From Branchiostoma floridae (lineage: Eukaryota; Chordata; Leptocardii; Amphioxiformes; Branchiostomatidae), in assembly GCF_000003815.2 (NCBI RefSeq), contig NC_049979.1:10091457-10155456 (forward strand): a stretch of DNA of 64,000 nt. Direction: 5' to 3'. The notes beneath the pieces are model-generated. The model was not told the origin of the DNA and made no database searches. It saw only the letters and a list, made by a program, of their open reading frames with translations. The translations under genes were made by a program, and so were the position numbers. Of this stretch, positions 10,846 through 22,984 are shown piece after piece (positions within the stretch are counted from its first letter, which is position 1; each line of letters begins with the position of its first letter).

Positions 10846-11846
10846 GATGTAAGGTCACAGATGAGTGACTGGTCAGACCACAGGTCATACAGGTTGGTTA
10901 GACAACTAACACTTGTCAGACTAATGATTTGCATCATGCATATATGATTACTATTGTGCCATGAGACGTAACAATTACAGTTATAAAGTTATAAGCATTT
11001 GACAGTGTATGGCGTGACGGATAATTCTACAAACTGTTACATTATGGTATCGACGGAAACTTCTTTAATGTATTGAAATCCATGTACATGAATGTCAACT
11101 ATGCTGTTAGAGTAGAAAATGGTTTATCAGATTCCTTTGTTTCTATATGTAGTGTAAGGCAAGGTTGTAACCTTAGTCCGTTGCTATTCAACCTATTCAT
11201 CAATGATCTGCCGCAATGTTTTGACCGTGACCAATGTGATGCAGCTACTTTAACTTCTAGATCTATTAATTGTTTGTCCTGGGCAGACGACCTTGCTCTG
11301 ATTTCATTGTCAAAGCAGGGACTTAAACAATGCATCAATACTCTACAAACATATTGTGATAATTGGAAACTAAATGTTGATGTATCTAAAACAAAAGTTC
11401 TTATCTTCTCTAAAGGCAATACAAAGAAAATGTCAAAAGAATTCTTCATATACGAGTATGATATTGAAATAGAAGTTACAGACAGTTACACCTATCTTGG
11501 AATCCCTTTTAAGTCCTCAGGTAAATTTAAAACAGTCAGAAAATTTCTAAAGACCAAAGCTATGAGAGCTATCTTTAAATTAAAATCACTTTTATCTTCC
11601 GAAAATATTTCCATAGCGCTAGGTAAAGATCTTTTCGACAAATTTGTAAAACCAATGATCATGTATGGATCTGAGTTAACATGCTTTGACCATACCTCGA
11701 AAACACTGAAACTTATTGTCTCAAAAAACATCCCTGTATCTTCTCAAAAAAAAAAACTTTCTCTTTCTTATTGAAGAAACTTCAGATCGACGATAGTATT
11801 CCACTGTCGATTCGAAAGAGCACTTGCACTGATCTAACTCATTCTT

Positions 11847-11916
11847 ATATCATTAATTTTGAAAGAAGATCAGACAAAGACATATCATTAATTATGAAAG
11901 AAGATCAGACAAAGAC
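11847..11916. repeat. 35-bp tandem duplication inside the LINE
   Basis: ATATCATTAATT-T/A-TGAAAGAAG...GACAAAGAC occurs twice with a 35-bp period and one or two differences. It further disrupts the LINE reading frame. Confidence 0.9.
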
Positions 11917-12271
11917 ACGTTCTTAAGACATGCGTCTGGGCTTGATCTAGAAAAGGATGGTTTTTCAATCGATAACACACGCCTCCCTTTAGATATACCG
12001 GAATTTGACATACTTGACACATGTTTTCAGAAATTTCTACTTGGTGTTCATTCAAAATCATCTAACGACGGCGTGAGAGGAGAGTTAGGAACTTTTCCCA
12101 TTATGATATCTGCTAGAATTCAGCTCATTAAATACTGGCACCGTTTGGTAAACTTACCTGAGGATTCTCTGCTTCGCGATGCATACAACACTGTACTTAC
12201 TGATAATCAAGACTGGATTAATCATGTTAAGGACATTCTCTGTCACCATGGCTTTGGACATTCACATTTCT

Positions 12272-12475
12272 NNNNNNNNNNNNNNNNNNNNNNNNNNNNN
12301 NNNNNNNNNNNNNNNNNNNNNNNNNNNNNNNNNNNNNNNNNNNNNNNNNNNNNNNNNNNNNNNNNNNNNNNNNNNNNNNNNNNNNNNNNNNNNNNNNNNN
12401 NNNNNNNNNNNNNNNNNNNNNNNNNNNNNNNNNNNNNNNNNNNNNNNNNNNNNNNNNNNNNNNNNNNNNNNNNNN
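12272..12475. other. Assembly gap (204 N)
   Basis: Undetermined bases within the LINE C-terminal region; no inference is possible here. Confidence 1.
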
Positions 12476-12689
12476 TAATCTAAACCGCTTACCCTCTGCC
12501 ACAGGGGCAATCTACTCAATCAAAAATCACGACTATAGTATGCCCATAACACGACATTTCAAAACCAAAGTTCTGTTGAAGTGCCGTAAAAGCCACTGAC
12601 TTAGATTCTACCAATACAGATGTACTTACAAGCCAATTTTATATGAAGATTTTCCTGTCGAATAATAATGTAATAAGTAATAAAATATG

Positions 12690-13474
12690 AGCAAAACCAA
12701 ACGCTTTATTTTCACATTTGGTTTAAAATGTTTATCAATCATCATCATATCTTATCAATGACTTAATTACAACCAAATAGGGAATGATCTAAACTCTTTG
12801 TACATATTGACATATTTAGAGAGACAAAACAAAATGACAAGAACAGAAAAAAAATCCATTCAATGATTTAATTGGCACTTCAAAACACAAATCGACGTTG
12901 ATGGAGAATTTAGAAAAATAAACATACATTTTAAGATTTGTTGCTGATATTCATACAGGCTTGTGTGGATACGACAGCCCGGCTGTATATTTACCCCGAG
13001 ATGCAACAACACACATCATAGAACATGTGGTGAAGATTGACAACGTTGTTAGCCGTTCTACCAACCACACATCTTCATGTCCTAATCTTTATCACTCCCG
13101 GGACACGATTGTCTCGACGATAGAATACATCGTCACGTTATGGATTTCTTAAGTCGAGGGATGACTTTGCGTTCGCGGTACAGATTTAGAGTGACGCGGT
13201 CTGCTACCTAGCTAAGTCACGCAGCCCCTCCACTGGTCAATTTATGCATATGTGCTAAAATGAACCGATTATTGTCGGGCTGATAACTGTCTATTACCAT
13301 GGTGGTGGAGGATAAGCGGTTTCCATAGTGACAGGAGATTCTTGGCTTGATTTTCATAGCCCCTATAGATGCTTCTATTGATGACTCTAAGAAAGGGTTC
13401 TCTCGAGATAGAGGTGAATGAACACCGGAGGTCTCGGTGAGCTCAATCAGCCCCCGGTAGCGGGAAAGTGTCTG
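12690..13474. other. Intergenic, AT-rich then mixed
   Basis: No coding signal on either strand. It lies 3' of ANKUB1 (minus). TTTATT at about 12704 would be an AATAAA on the ANKUB1 strand but is about 770 bp past the stop. Confidence 0.5.
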
Positions 13475-15367
13475 CTACCTGACCTCGCCCTTCTGTAATA
13501 TTGAGTTTTGATTCTTGACGCTTTGTTTGGTCAGGCGCGCGGCTAGTTTCATCTGTTTTAGGAAAGGCATTTCTTTAAAGGAGGCGGCGACCTGGAAACA
13601 GCCCTTGGCGTCTTCGTGGGAATCAATCGTCCTGAATGCATTACGGAAGGCCTTGGATAACTCCGTGTTGGTGTGGCAGGCTATGGGCGGCAGCTGGTGT
13701 ATGACACTCGGCTGTTTGGTCTTCCTCCTGGGAGAATCCTCAGGCGGCTGTCGCGAGGCCCGTGACCTAACTACCGGGTGGCTGCCCTCGGGCTTCCCGA
13801 ACACGAGATCTCCGACATTTGGAGCATCTCTTCCTTGTAGAGCTTCGCTCCTTGGCGTACGCAGACCCGTGGACTGTCCTGACAGCCGTGAGTTTGTGCG
13901 GGTCACGTCGAGGCCAAGGGAGGGGAGCGCCAGTCTGGTCGGAGAGTTACCGTTGAAGGTTTTACTTTCTCCGGCGACTTCCGTACAGTCAACGCTCTTC
14001 TGTGAGCTGAAGCTGCCTCTGACAGACGAGCTCCACTTTCTACTTTTGATACCCGGTAAGCTTAAGTGTAGCGATGACTTCTCTTTATGCGGTCCGAAAT
14101 CTTTACACGCACCTGCGCCGAGTCTCGACGCCCCTGTCTTCTTCCAGCGACCTCCCTCCTGTCGAGGCCTTTTCCCATTGGTTGGTGTGATGACAAGTAC
14201 GTTTTTCACGTTATTCATCCCGATCCTGAGCGTGTCGGCAGGAGTACGCGGCATCTTGGACCTTGGCACGGCGCTCCTCTCACTTCTGCCGAACCCGTCA
14301 ACGATAACACCCTGTCCTACGAGGCCTCTCTCCTTGAACACGTCCTGGTTCCGCTGGTACAATGCACCGCCAACGCCGTTCAGCAGGCAAACACGTGTCC
14401 TCGCTCGGTTCGCCCATCGCCGCATCTTTCTGTAGATGTTCATGGAGCAGACCATGCCCGACCCGTGACAGTTCAGAATCACGCTGATCTTGTTCAACAG
14501 AAACAACGCGCACTCCTTGTGCTTGTTCCTGAGGGAGTATGACAGCGGGAGGAGCCCATGGCCGTCTGGTTGTGTGACGCAGGAGAAGTCGTAGAACAGG
14601 AAGACCCGCAGAACTGTCAACTGCCCGAACTCTGCCGCCTCGTGCACAGGCGTCTTGAGCCTCTCGATGTGAGACAGCGTGTGGCACCACTGCCGCGCAG
14701 GGTGCTCTCCGACAGGGTCGTCCGGACGCGTCCCGGTCCGGATTAACTGCTTGGCGAGCGAGCTGTGTCCGAAGTGCGCCGCAATAAACATGGCGACGCG
14801 GTTTTGGAACCTAGCAACGGTCGGTCTCGACGAGGTGTAGAGGCTAACCAGTGACTGGTTCCCGTCCGCGGCGGCCTTTAGAAAGTCATTCCAGCCATTC
14901 CAAGTCTCCAGTCTTAACGTAGTTCCGATCTCTACATTGTATTGATCTAAAGTGTTGCAGTCATACATACCGACCCCGTCTTTCGTCAAGCGGAAAGTGG
15001 TGATAGGTAGACCACATTTTTTGGAAACGAGTCCCCGAAGTTCGCCGACAGTTGTCCCGTAAAGTTTGACGTTCTCGTCGTCCAGAATAACGATAGTTTG
15101 TCCGTTATAGACGGAGTGGATGAACAGGATCGGTCTGTCCACGTCCTTGACTGTACACTTGAGGGTAGAGGCCTGGCTGACGCCGATGTCTGTCAGAACC
15201 CACTCGTCCTGCAGCGATGACCCGGCGAAAGACAAGATGACAACCTGCTCTGTCGGCGACACGTCAAACTTGTACCTGATCATGTCCTTGATGGCTTTGG
15301 CCTTCGTCAGTCCCGGTTTGATCCTGACAGACAATCGGTGCCCCCCGAAAGCCACGAAAATCTTCAT
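13475..15367 (-). CDS. ANKUB1: ANKUB1, ankyrin repeat and ubiquitin domain-containing protein 1 (single exon)
   Basis: An uninterrupted 630-residue frame whose start MKIFVAFGG matches the start of vertebrate ANKUB1 (MRIFIAF). Order of parts: a ubiquitin-like domain at residues 1 to about 73 with the conserved STLKC at its end; a second ubiquitin-like segment at about 80-155 containing LRGLVSKKCGLP, MYDCNTL and IGTTLRLETWNGW, all shared with vertebrate ANKUB1; ankyrin repeats at about 160-300 (VAMFIAAHFGH, TPVHEAAEFGQL, HKECALFLLNK); then a basic, Ser/Pro-rich, probably disordered tail. The cellular role is poorly known. Coding GC is high compared with the flanks. The whole gene lies in one exon here, whereas the vertebrate gene is split. 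I see no poly(A) tract or target duplication that would prove retroposition. The start is supported by homology and by the stop-rich sequence upstream. Confidence 0.92.
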   Translation of the reverse strand: MKIFVAFGGHRLSVRIKPGLTKAKAIKDMIRYKFDVSPTEQVVILSFAGSSLQDEWVLTDIGVSQASTLKCTVKDVDRPILFIHSVYNGQTIVILDDENVKLYGTTVGELRGLVSKKCGLPITTFRLTKDGVGMYDCNTLDQYNVEIGTTLRLETWNGWNDFLKAAADGNQSLVSLYTSSRPTVARFQNRVAMFIAAHFGHSSLAKQLIRTGTRPDDPVGEHPARQWCHTLSHIERLKTPVHEAAEFGQLTVLRVFLFYDFSCVTQPDGHGLLPLSYSLRNKHKECALFLLNKISVILNCHGSGMVCSMNIYRKMRRWANRARTRVCLLNGVGGALYQRNQDVFKERGLVGQGVIVDGFGRSERSAVPRSKMPRTPADTLRIGMNNVKNVLVITPTNGKRPRQEGGRWKKTGASRLGAGACKDFGPHKEKSSLHLSLPGIKSRKWSSSVRGSFSSQKSVDCTEVAGESKTFNGNSPTRLALPSLGLDVTRTNSRLSGQSTGLRTPRSEALQGRDAPNVGDLVFGKPEGSHPVVRSRASRQPPEDSPRRKTKQPSVIHQLPPIACHTNTELSKAFRNAFRTIDSHEDAKGCFQVAASFKEMPFLKQMKLAARLTKQSVKNQNSILQKGEVR

Positions 15368-18300
15368 TTTGTCGCAGGTGTCGACCCTTCAGTGGTGAGA
15401 ATTGATCTGTCCGCGGCCCGTTGCTAAGACACAGTTCGATCTACTGTAACTTACCTACGTACTGTGCGCAGGCTTGCTGACGGTCCAATTCACTTCAGAG
15501 GGCAAAACATACATTAGCTGCTTACCGACAACCGATTCGTCTTGCGCTGAGCAAACAGCGCCTTTGTTTCTGCCCCTTATCCTTTCCATCATCGCACTTT
15601 AGTGTTCCAATGGAGGTGTACAACGTCCCGTGCAAATTCCGCCGCAGCGGTCGGTTGCTAGCCGTCACAGACCCTCGTCATATTGAGCAAACTTATTAAC
15701 TGTAGCACTTGCCGTGATTGAGCGGACTTTAACCAGCTAACTCCGTGGTTACCGATCTGATTAATAAGAAAGCACTTTGTGCTATGTACGTGCCATAGTT
15801 GTCAGTGAGCGTGCGGTCCCCGGTGCTTTACTGTCAGGCAACAGGATAAGCCGCAGGTTTTTGTAACGAGAGGCCGTGTTGTATGTGTGCAGGGCGTGTC
15901 TGTACAACAATCAGCCCGATGCGGCCTGCACGCAGCAAGAAAGGCCTTTCTCGACATCGAATAAAGCCCGTGTTGTACAGGTGTATGTCAGTGGTTCAGT
16001 CGCCACACCTGGTTGAGTTCAGAAGGCCAACAACCATAGCCAAGCCGGGCATGTGGAGTAGATGGGACAATGCGTGTGCGTAAGCTCAGCCCCCGTGTTT
16101 ACACTGGCCCGCTCACGGGAAGCCGCGCACCTGCAGACAAGGGCGGGATCCTCAGACTTTGCTTTCGAACAAAAACATTTGTTTTCAAACATAACACCAG
16201 GATAAAATCGGTAGTGCAAATAAGACTATAATGGTGCTTTTTAATTTAAAAAGTCTGTAATTCCGCACGTGAGTGCCGTATCCACCACTTGTGACACCGA
16301 ACATTGTGTTCGAATGTTTCTGACTTACTGCTGGCGGTGCACATGAGAACATTATCAGATGGGCAAGGCTAAAGTTGGCTAATTCCGAGGCCAAGAGTCC
16401 ACAAGTGTTGTTCCGGATAGCTGTGGAGTAACGCCCAAACAAAGCCCGGCCACTAGCGGAGCGCACTTCGCAGTCCTCGACTACGTTTGGAGTGAGCCAC
16501 TAAAAGGTGTTTTGTCAAAACTATGCCTAGGCGAACTTGTCACGTGGTAACATCAAAGCTTGTAACAAGTGGAGGGATTTTCTTCTACAAATGCTGCCAT
16601 CGTCAGACCTACCAAAATTGTCCGCGTGTGTGTGCTAGTCCTGAGGTGGAAGGTACTTAAACACCCCATGTGCATGTACCATATCGGTCCGTAGGATGAA
16701 ATGAACACGTGACCTGAGATGATGCGAGACCGATTCAATACCCTTCCTTACGACACAAAATAAACCGCCAGGAGGCCCAAAATAATTTCGAGGTCTCATC
16801 AAGACCTTCCAGCCCCCCCCCCCCTCCCCCAACACACAAACAAACACTCGATTCACCCACAACAATCTTTAAGTTCAAGGGATGGGTGGTCACGTACCAG
16901 TTCGTTACATAAAGTCTTGAACACGTTTACCCGACAAAGTGGGTAAGATTTAGCCACCAGGCGAACTGGAAAGGTCAGGAGACTGAACACGGCATGATCA
17001 TGATCATACATAAGCCGTGCCCTTTTCGCCGCAGGGAGCTAGTTGCAACTGCAGCAACTGGAGCGTTTGTGTTTTCAGGCATCGAAATTAAAAAAAACGT
17101 GATCATTTTGTGAGCGTGTTAGCCGCTAGAAGTCGCTGTGAATGACAGAGGGAGCATTATGTAGAGGAAACTGCCGGAGAGTCCTTCCAGAGGATACGAT
17201 TGCTTGCGTGTGCGCGTGCGGGCGTACGTGCGCTTGTGTAAGTGTGTTGCGCGTTGCGCGAACGGAACAAGAGCTAGACGTGTGGTTTCCAGCTATAGCA
17301 ATATAATCCCACCTGATACAGTGAACCTATCTTAACTGGACAACGTTCGCCTTGGGCACCATCTTGGTCGATTTACGTTTGCTCCGACAGTTGCTTCGAT
17401 AATCGCTATCAGAGTGGACGTAAATTTAACAGAATGGCAGCCAGATTACACGGAATGATAGAGACTAGGTTTACTACACTAACGGGTCATTGAGGGCATT
17501 GGCTGTTCGGGCTCCATGGTTCCACACAGAGTTTGCCAGAGGTCGGCCGCGGGTTTGGTGAGATAACTGCTTCTAAGAGTGTGCACGCGAAGTGAAAGGT
17601 GATTGGCTAGTCCCTTGTCTGGGACACACACAAACAAGCCCGCTCGCACATGAACACACACACACACACGCACACATGGAGATACACACAAACATGCACA
17701 CGGGTGATGATACCGAGTACAAATATACTAGATCATACTAGATTTGATATATCTTATTTCAGTATTTTCCTATATTTTTCTCTTCTATTTCCCCCTCCTC
17801 TTATCTCCCTCTCTATGTCTCCTTCTATCTCATATGTTTCTTCTGTCGTGTAGACGTCTATGCCGATTGACTCTTCACTACTCCTACATGTACCATTTCA
17901 CCATCGAGTATGTACGAGCTACCACACGGGCGCTAGATGGATCGGAACAGCCTTGGAAACCGCATCTGCTGCTTGTAAAGATAAGAAGCAGCTCCAGACG
18001 AACAGAAAAAAGAATCAACTCGAAGAGGCGCCATGGGACCACAGGTGACGCATTCCATCGTTTGAAGCAAAGTTAACACATCCTGGTGATTTGTTCTTAC
18101 TTTCCACAAATCGCCCTCTAACCACAGCAGTAGGTCGTTACCTAAGTACGTTACCACAATAAGAACTTGTACGGCGTAAACAGCATGGAACATATAGCCT
18201 AGTAGATGATGCTTTGTGACGCACACAAGCGTCAGGATGTTTGCGGTGCGAGCTCAATGTGGTTAGACAACTTTTCATTGCCTCGTTTCACGGTATCTTA

Positions 18301-18511
18301 ATATGAACACACCGTAGTGAACATGACATTGACTTCTCTCTAGAGAAATTAAGCTGAGCTTCTATATAGATCCTATAATTCACCCGTGCGTGCCTAATAG
18401 CATATCATTTACTGCTTATGACGTACATGAGAACGCAGGTGCTAATAAAAAGTGTGGACAGATCATACTGAAAAAATAAGTACCGGATACGTGTGATTAG
18501 ATTTTGAGTTG
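15368..18511. other. Intergenic 5' of ANKUB1; no gene seen
   Basis: Short frames only. It contains a poly-C run (about 16814-16828), pyrimidine-rich and (AC)n stretches at about 17655-17700, and a CT-rich block at 17770-17835. Upstream sequence at 15400-15700 probably holds the ANKUB1 promoter, but I cannot identify elements. Confidence 0.5.
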
Positions 18512-18706
18512 TAATACCCCCCTCACATTAGGCGCGATTCGATCGGACGACGAGTCTGAGAGCTCTAATTTACGAGGAGGCATGAACCTGATGCCGACGA
18601 AGAAATTGCAGAGTTCCCCCTTCCCGTCAGGGTCATGCCTCCTCGTAATTTAGAGCTCGCATACTCGTCGTTCGATCGAATCGCGCCTAATGTGAGGGGG
18701 GTATTA
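18512..18706. mobile_element. Short MITE with ~75-bp terminal inverted repeats
   Basis: The left arm starting TAATACCCCCCTCACATTAG is mirrored by the right arm ending CTAATGTGAGGGGGGTATTA at 18706. The arms include GGCGCGATTCGATCG and GAGCTCTAA-T/A-TTACGAGG. The internal sequence is only about 40 bp, so the element folds into one near-perfect hairpin. The flanking target duplication is not clear (TA or TAA possible). Confidence 0.9.
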
Positions 18707-18967
18707 AGAAAACTGTTTTTTTTTTCAAGTACGCGATGTTTTCTGGTAGCTACTGGTTTTTACTTACTAACCGCGACTGTTCACGTCCTGATGTTGTTAA
18801 GCCTTTGAAAGAAGCTATGCTATTAACAGCAGTACTTCTGAGGAAGTGTGAAAGCGGTCTTCACATGCCTAATTATTTTAATGGGCCACGTGAAACAAAT
18901 TCATTATAAATGGTGTGTGTAATTATGTGTGATCAAAAGAGTGACTGCTAATAATGTATCCGTATGC

Positions 18968-19030
18968 ATATATACATATATATATAAAGCAAACTAACAC
19001 TCAGAGAAAGAGAGAGAGAGAGAGAGAGAA
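18968..19030. repeat. (TA)n and (GA)n microsatellites
   Basis: TATATACATATATATATAAA at about 18967-18988, followed by a (GA) run at about 19005-19029. Confidence 0.9.
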
Positions 19031-19719
19031 TTAGATGAATGGGACCAGAATAGTATCTCTTATCCCAAATTCAGAAACATGACAAATCCTGATTGAGTTG
19101 GGCTCACCTGTCCACTTTAATTTCGAATATAGAATGATCGATGGAGGGAAGAAAGAAGTTTCACAGCAAAACATCGTCAGTTTCATTTGAGACAAAGCGT
19201 GATGTGAAAGAGGTCTCCGTCATCACTTTAGTACATGTATTGATGCTGTTGCTAAAATGTATAGCCCAGAAAGACGGGGTGGCAGCGCTGATAAATATGT
19301 GCGGAATTTAATAGACTTTGAGACTGTAACTTCTAATACAACATGACATGCGGACGTCAGTGTGGTGCTATTTAAAAGCTCGAGCCTACCGCCATATTTC
19401 CGAATCAATTACTCCAGCCTCGTGTAAGAAGAAATGTAGGCGAGCAACACCCACGCGAGGTATGGTGGCATCACCGTGGTACGACAGGCCGCGGTAACAG
19501 GTGTCACTCCCAAAAAAAGCGAGTAGTAACTACCTGTGCGCTTATCAGAAGTTACCGGTAATGCATACGTCCATCATGTTGTACAACACTGATAACGTTT
19601 GGATAGTGTTTAGCACTAATAACCAGCATGTGTATACGTGTGTGTAGATATGTGTTCATAACACGGGCAGGCAGGTGTGCATGTGTGTTGATAAACTGTA
19701 GCACCAAGGCCTGGTATTT

Positions 19720-20235
19720 GTATTTGTGTGTGTTCAGCACCAAGGAGAGGCATGCGTAATTTTGCATGAAGAGGGCTCGGCTGTGTACCCCTGCGTGGGT
19801 ACTGTTCAGTCCCTAGGACAGAGGTATATGTTCAGGACTGGCATGTATATGTGTGGGTGGATAGTGTTCAGGACAGGCATGTCTATGTGTGCGTGGATAG
19901 TGTTCAGCACCAAGGACAGGTATGTGCATATATGTGTGGAAAGTGTTCGGCTCTGTACCTGAGTGTGGATAGTGTTCAACCCCTAGGACAGAGGTGTATA
20001 TGTACGTGGACAGTGTTCAGCACCAAAGACAGACATGTTTATGTGTCCTTGGATAGTGTTCAGCACCAAGGACAGACATGCGTTTGGCTGGTGATCAGCT
20101 GCGTACCTGCGTGAGGATAGTGTTCAACCCCTGGGACAGAGGTGTATATGTACGTGATTTGTGTTCAAAACCAAGTACAATCATGTTTATACCTGTGCGT
20201 GGATAGGGCCCAGCACCAAAGACATGCATGTGAAT
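19720..20235. repeat. Degenerate minisatellite, unit ~45-60 bp
   Basis: The motif GTGGATAGTGTTCAGCACCAAGGACAG-A/G-CATGT recurs at least eight times between about 19730 and 20230. A variant, TTCAACCCCTAGGACAGAGG, alternates with it. The array keeps one plus frame open in places, but the peptides (WIVF-T-D-VYVC) are merely repeat translations. Confidence 0.8.
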
Positions 20236-20992
20236 GGTTGGTTCTCTTCAACGTGAGCATTTTCCTGGAAAGAAATCTCGTTTTTCCATATACAGAAGCT
20301 ACAATTGCAATGTATCATGCTCAACAAATAGGCTCCGCTGAGGTGTCCATACACGAAGAACCTGCATAAATCACACCATTATTGTGATAATGCGCAACTG
20401 TATCTAGGTTTTTGATAGTATAACGTTACCATATGCATCAGCCCTGTCACCATAGCAGTAATTAGTTAGGTCGGTATCAGCTGAGTTAACAAATGGCCCA
20501 GCTCATCCCTTAATTCTGGTACGAATGTACCCGGCTTTAACATTCATTTAAAACTCCTCAAAGGCACCCTCATTTGACCAACGTAATTGGGCATCACTGT
20601 GGGAGAGGCTATAGCTAGTACAGGCAGTTAGCCTGCGTGGGTTTTAACGTCTGAACCGTGGGCTCTCCACTTCTGAGGCAGGCAGAGCATTCTACTCTGT
20701 TAATGCACGGGGAGTGCTTTCGTGATAACATCTAAACGTGCCCATCCACGGCCATTATATAAACATGACCATATAAGAGTTAGTATCCTATCCTGTCTGT
20801 TTCCCTGCCCATAGATATACCAATTTGGCGCCATCAGGTAACTGGACACATGTTGTTAAACGGCCTTTCTGGCATTTAAAATGCCACACAATTAGCTCGA
20901 AATTTCTACTTGACGACCTCTTACGAACGTGGCGACAAGGTCGTTCCATAAAACGGTAATATTGCACAAACCGCAACTACAATTAACGCTAG

Positions 20993-21169
20993 TTCACCTT
21001 TATCCGCAGGGTAACCTATATTCGTAGTTTTCAGAAAAGACAAGCAGTAGTTTCTAGCTGAAATATTGTAAAAATATCGCCATTTGAAACCACCGTCCGC
21101 CGACTTGATTTCCCCAAATGCCCTGTTTTAAGAACAACGGATATAGGTTTCCCCGCGGATAAAGGTGAA
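20993..21169. mobile_element. MITE with ~32-bp terminal inverted repeats
   Basis: TTCACCTTTATCCGC-A-GGG-AACCTATAT at 20993-21025 is mirrored by ATATAGGTTTCCCCGCGGATAAAGGTGAA ending at 21169. There is no coding content, and about 110 bp is internal. Confidence 0.8.
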
Positions 21170-22196
21170 TCAGTGTTGCATGTGTTATCTTTAATCCAGT
21201 TTGTCGAGTAGACTAATGAGGTAGACGAGAGGTAGATTACAGGGAGGTCACGTACATTCACTGGTATGACCTTGGAAGAGGAGACATAATCCCAAAATCT
21301 ATTCATGACAATCAAAAGGCAACAAATCAGGTTGCCATAAACTTTCAGCAGAGCAATTTTCCCATCACTGCACCTCCGCTGTTGGTCCTTGGATAACCAG
21401 AATTCTTTTGTGCAGAAATGCGATGATATATGTCAAGAGACCTCCTTTCATATCCAAGAAAATTTCAACCATACCGAGATGTTTAATGTGCTGCAATTTC
21501 CACCGACAAATGGATAACTCAATATTGTGCGCACGCACTAATCTGATATTTCAAGTGCAGTTGTAGATAGAGGGATTCTTTATTTTTTGCTGCAGTCTAT
21601 CCACTCAAAGCCGGTATATTATTATACCCGTTTTCACTTATCTGCAGGGTTCTTCCTGACTATGTGATCCTCCGACGTCTGTCAACATGACAGCCTAATA
21701 GCCTCTTGGCAAGTAATATAGTTTCATCTAGATAACGCATTAATGTAGTACGTGCATGTTTCCATTAAAATGCACACACATTGATAGCGAGACAGTGAAT
21801 CCCTTCCCTGTCGTCAGATTTCCCCACCAGCCGGCAAACGTGTCATGACCATCCTCCACAATGAGCCTAATCTGTGTCATCGCTGATGGAGACTACTGCA
21901 GGTTGATGGAGGCTACTGCATGAAAAACAGCTTCAAATAAACCATCTGGAGACCACATAACAAGAAATCTACAGGTGGTACTTGTGTAACGAGTAGACGC
22001 AGCACCCCTGACAGGACGTGTTACGCCTAATGCTTCCCCTTCACTGAGCCCGTGTGAGGGGAAATGAAGATTTCTCACTTTGACGTCACTTCGTTAGGCG
22101 AAATGGGAAGTTCGCCGCTACAATTCAAGCGGTGCTTTATCTTTCATAACTCACTAAACGTTTTATCGTCACCCCGTCATAGATGTATGAGAGTTC

Positions 22197-22360
22197 GGTG
22201 AAAAGGCTGAAGACGGATGTCTCTGTAGCTCAACTGGTACCGGCCTCACAGTTGAGCTCAGGGTCCCAATTACCTGTTGCTGGAAACTGGCAGACCCCGG
22301 CTCAATCCTGGTTAGGCTCACGTCACATTTCCAAACCGGGCCCGACCGGAGTGTTTTTGT
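22197..22360 (+). mobile_element. tRNA-derived SINE
   Basis: The tRNA-like head has an A-box-like TAGCTCAACTGGTA at about 22208 and a B-box-like GGCTCAATCCTGG at about 22297. The spacing is longer than in a true tRNA and the acceptor stem is not complementary, so this is a SINE rather than a tRNA gene. Confidence 0.55.
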
Positions 22361-22984
22361 GGAGACGAAAAATTGACATTTATACGTTAAAATATATAAA
22401 AATAATGACAGGGACTATTCTCTTTACGTCTTGTGTTTAGTGTGTTTTGTATCATGCTTTTTGTTCGTAGATGGGCGTAAAATGGGGCCCTGTTTTCGAG
22501 GAGGTGCCTCCAGCACGTTAAAGCACGTCAACCCCTCCCTGTACCCTGTTCTTGAAACAGGAAGGAATCTTGCTACCCCATGTGCCATTAACCACAACAA
22601 GGGCCCGAAGGAAAAAACGAATGTCGCAGCAGAGGTAAGATCTTCCTCCCTTTGCCGCTATAGCTATTAGTGCTATTAAACTTCAATGGCGCACTGGTAA
22701 AGAAACGGCAGCCAAAACATGGCTAGCAACGAGTAAAAAAATCCAACTTGACTTGAAGAGACAAAAAGGCCGACATGGTCCATATCGTGGTGCAGTGGAG
22801 CGACTTTTCCAGTCTTAAGAACCCATCAGCTAGCCTGCCGCCTGAACGAATTTGCTTCGGCATGCATGTAACGTTATAGCTATGTACTGTAGTGTATTCT
22901 TTTTGTGTGTATTCTTTCTCTGATCACGGTTGCATATTCTGTCCATTTGTTCCGCTATCGCCATATAAGAGTATCGCTAAAGTG

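Larger units (their letters stand above)
10980..12670 (+). mobile_element. Decayed, 5'-truncated LINE with reverse transcriptase fragment
   Basis: The open frame at 11073-11774 carries the RT signatures VRQGCNLSPLLFNLFINDL and SWADDLALIS (the A-D-D catalytic pair), followed by YLGI. The frame breaks at an A-run at about 11746-11756. The C-terminal part continues at about 11760-12271 (GELGTFPIMISARIQLIKYW). It is then lost in the N gap and resumes at 12476 with FKTKVLLKCRKSH and a stop. The 5' half (endonuclease and first RT blocks) is absent. It also contains a 35-bp tandem duplication at 11847-11916. This is a non-LTR element of the broad CR1/Jockey-like kind; the clade is uncertain and it is not functional. 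Confidence 0.85.

Noticed and set aside
13515-14435. 306-aa plus-strand ORF
   Set aside because: Exact antisense shadow of ANKUB1; GC-rich coding on the other strand suppresses stops. No domain.
16185-16466. 93-aa minus ORF with hydrophobic end
   Set aside because: No homology, no splice context, and base composition equal to the intergenic flanks.
19720-20235. Possible CRISPR array
   Set aside because: Eukaryotic context, irregular period and diverged units; an ordinary minisatellite.
22197-22320. Possible tRNA gene
   Set aside because: A and B boxes are present, but the spacing is too long and the acceptor stem does not pair; a SINE head fits better.
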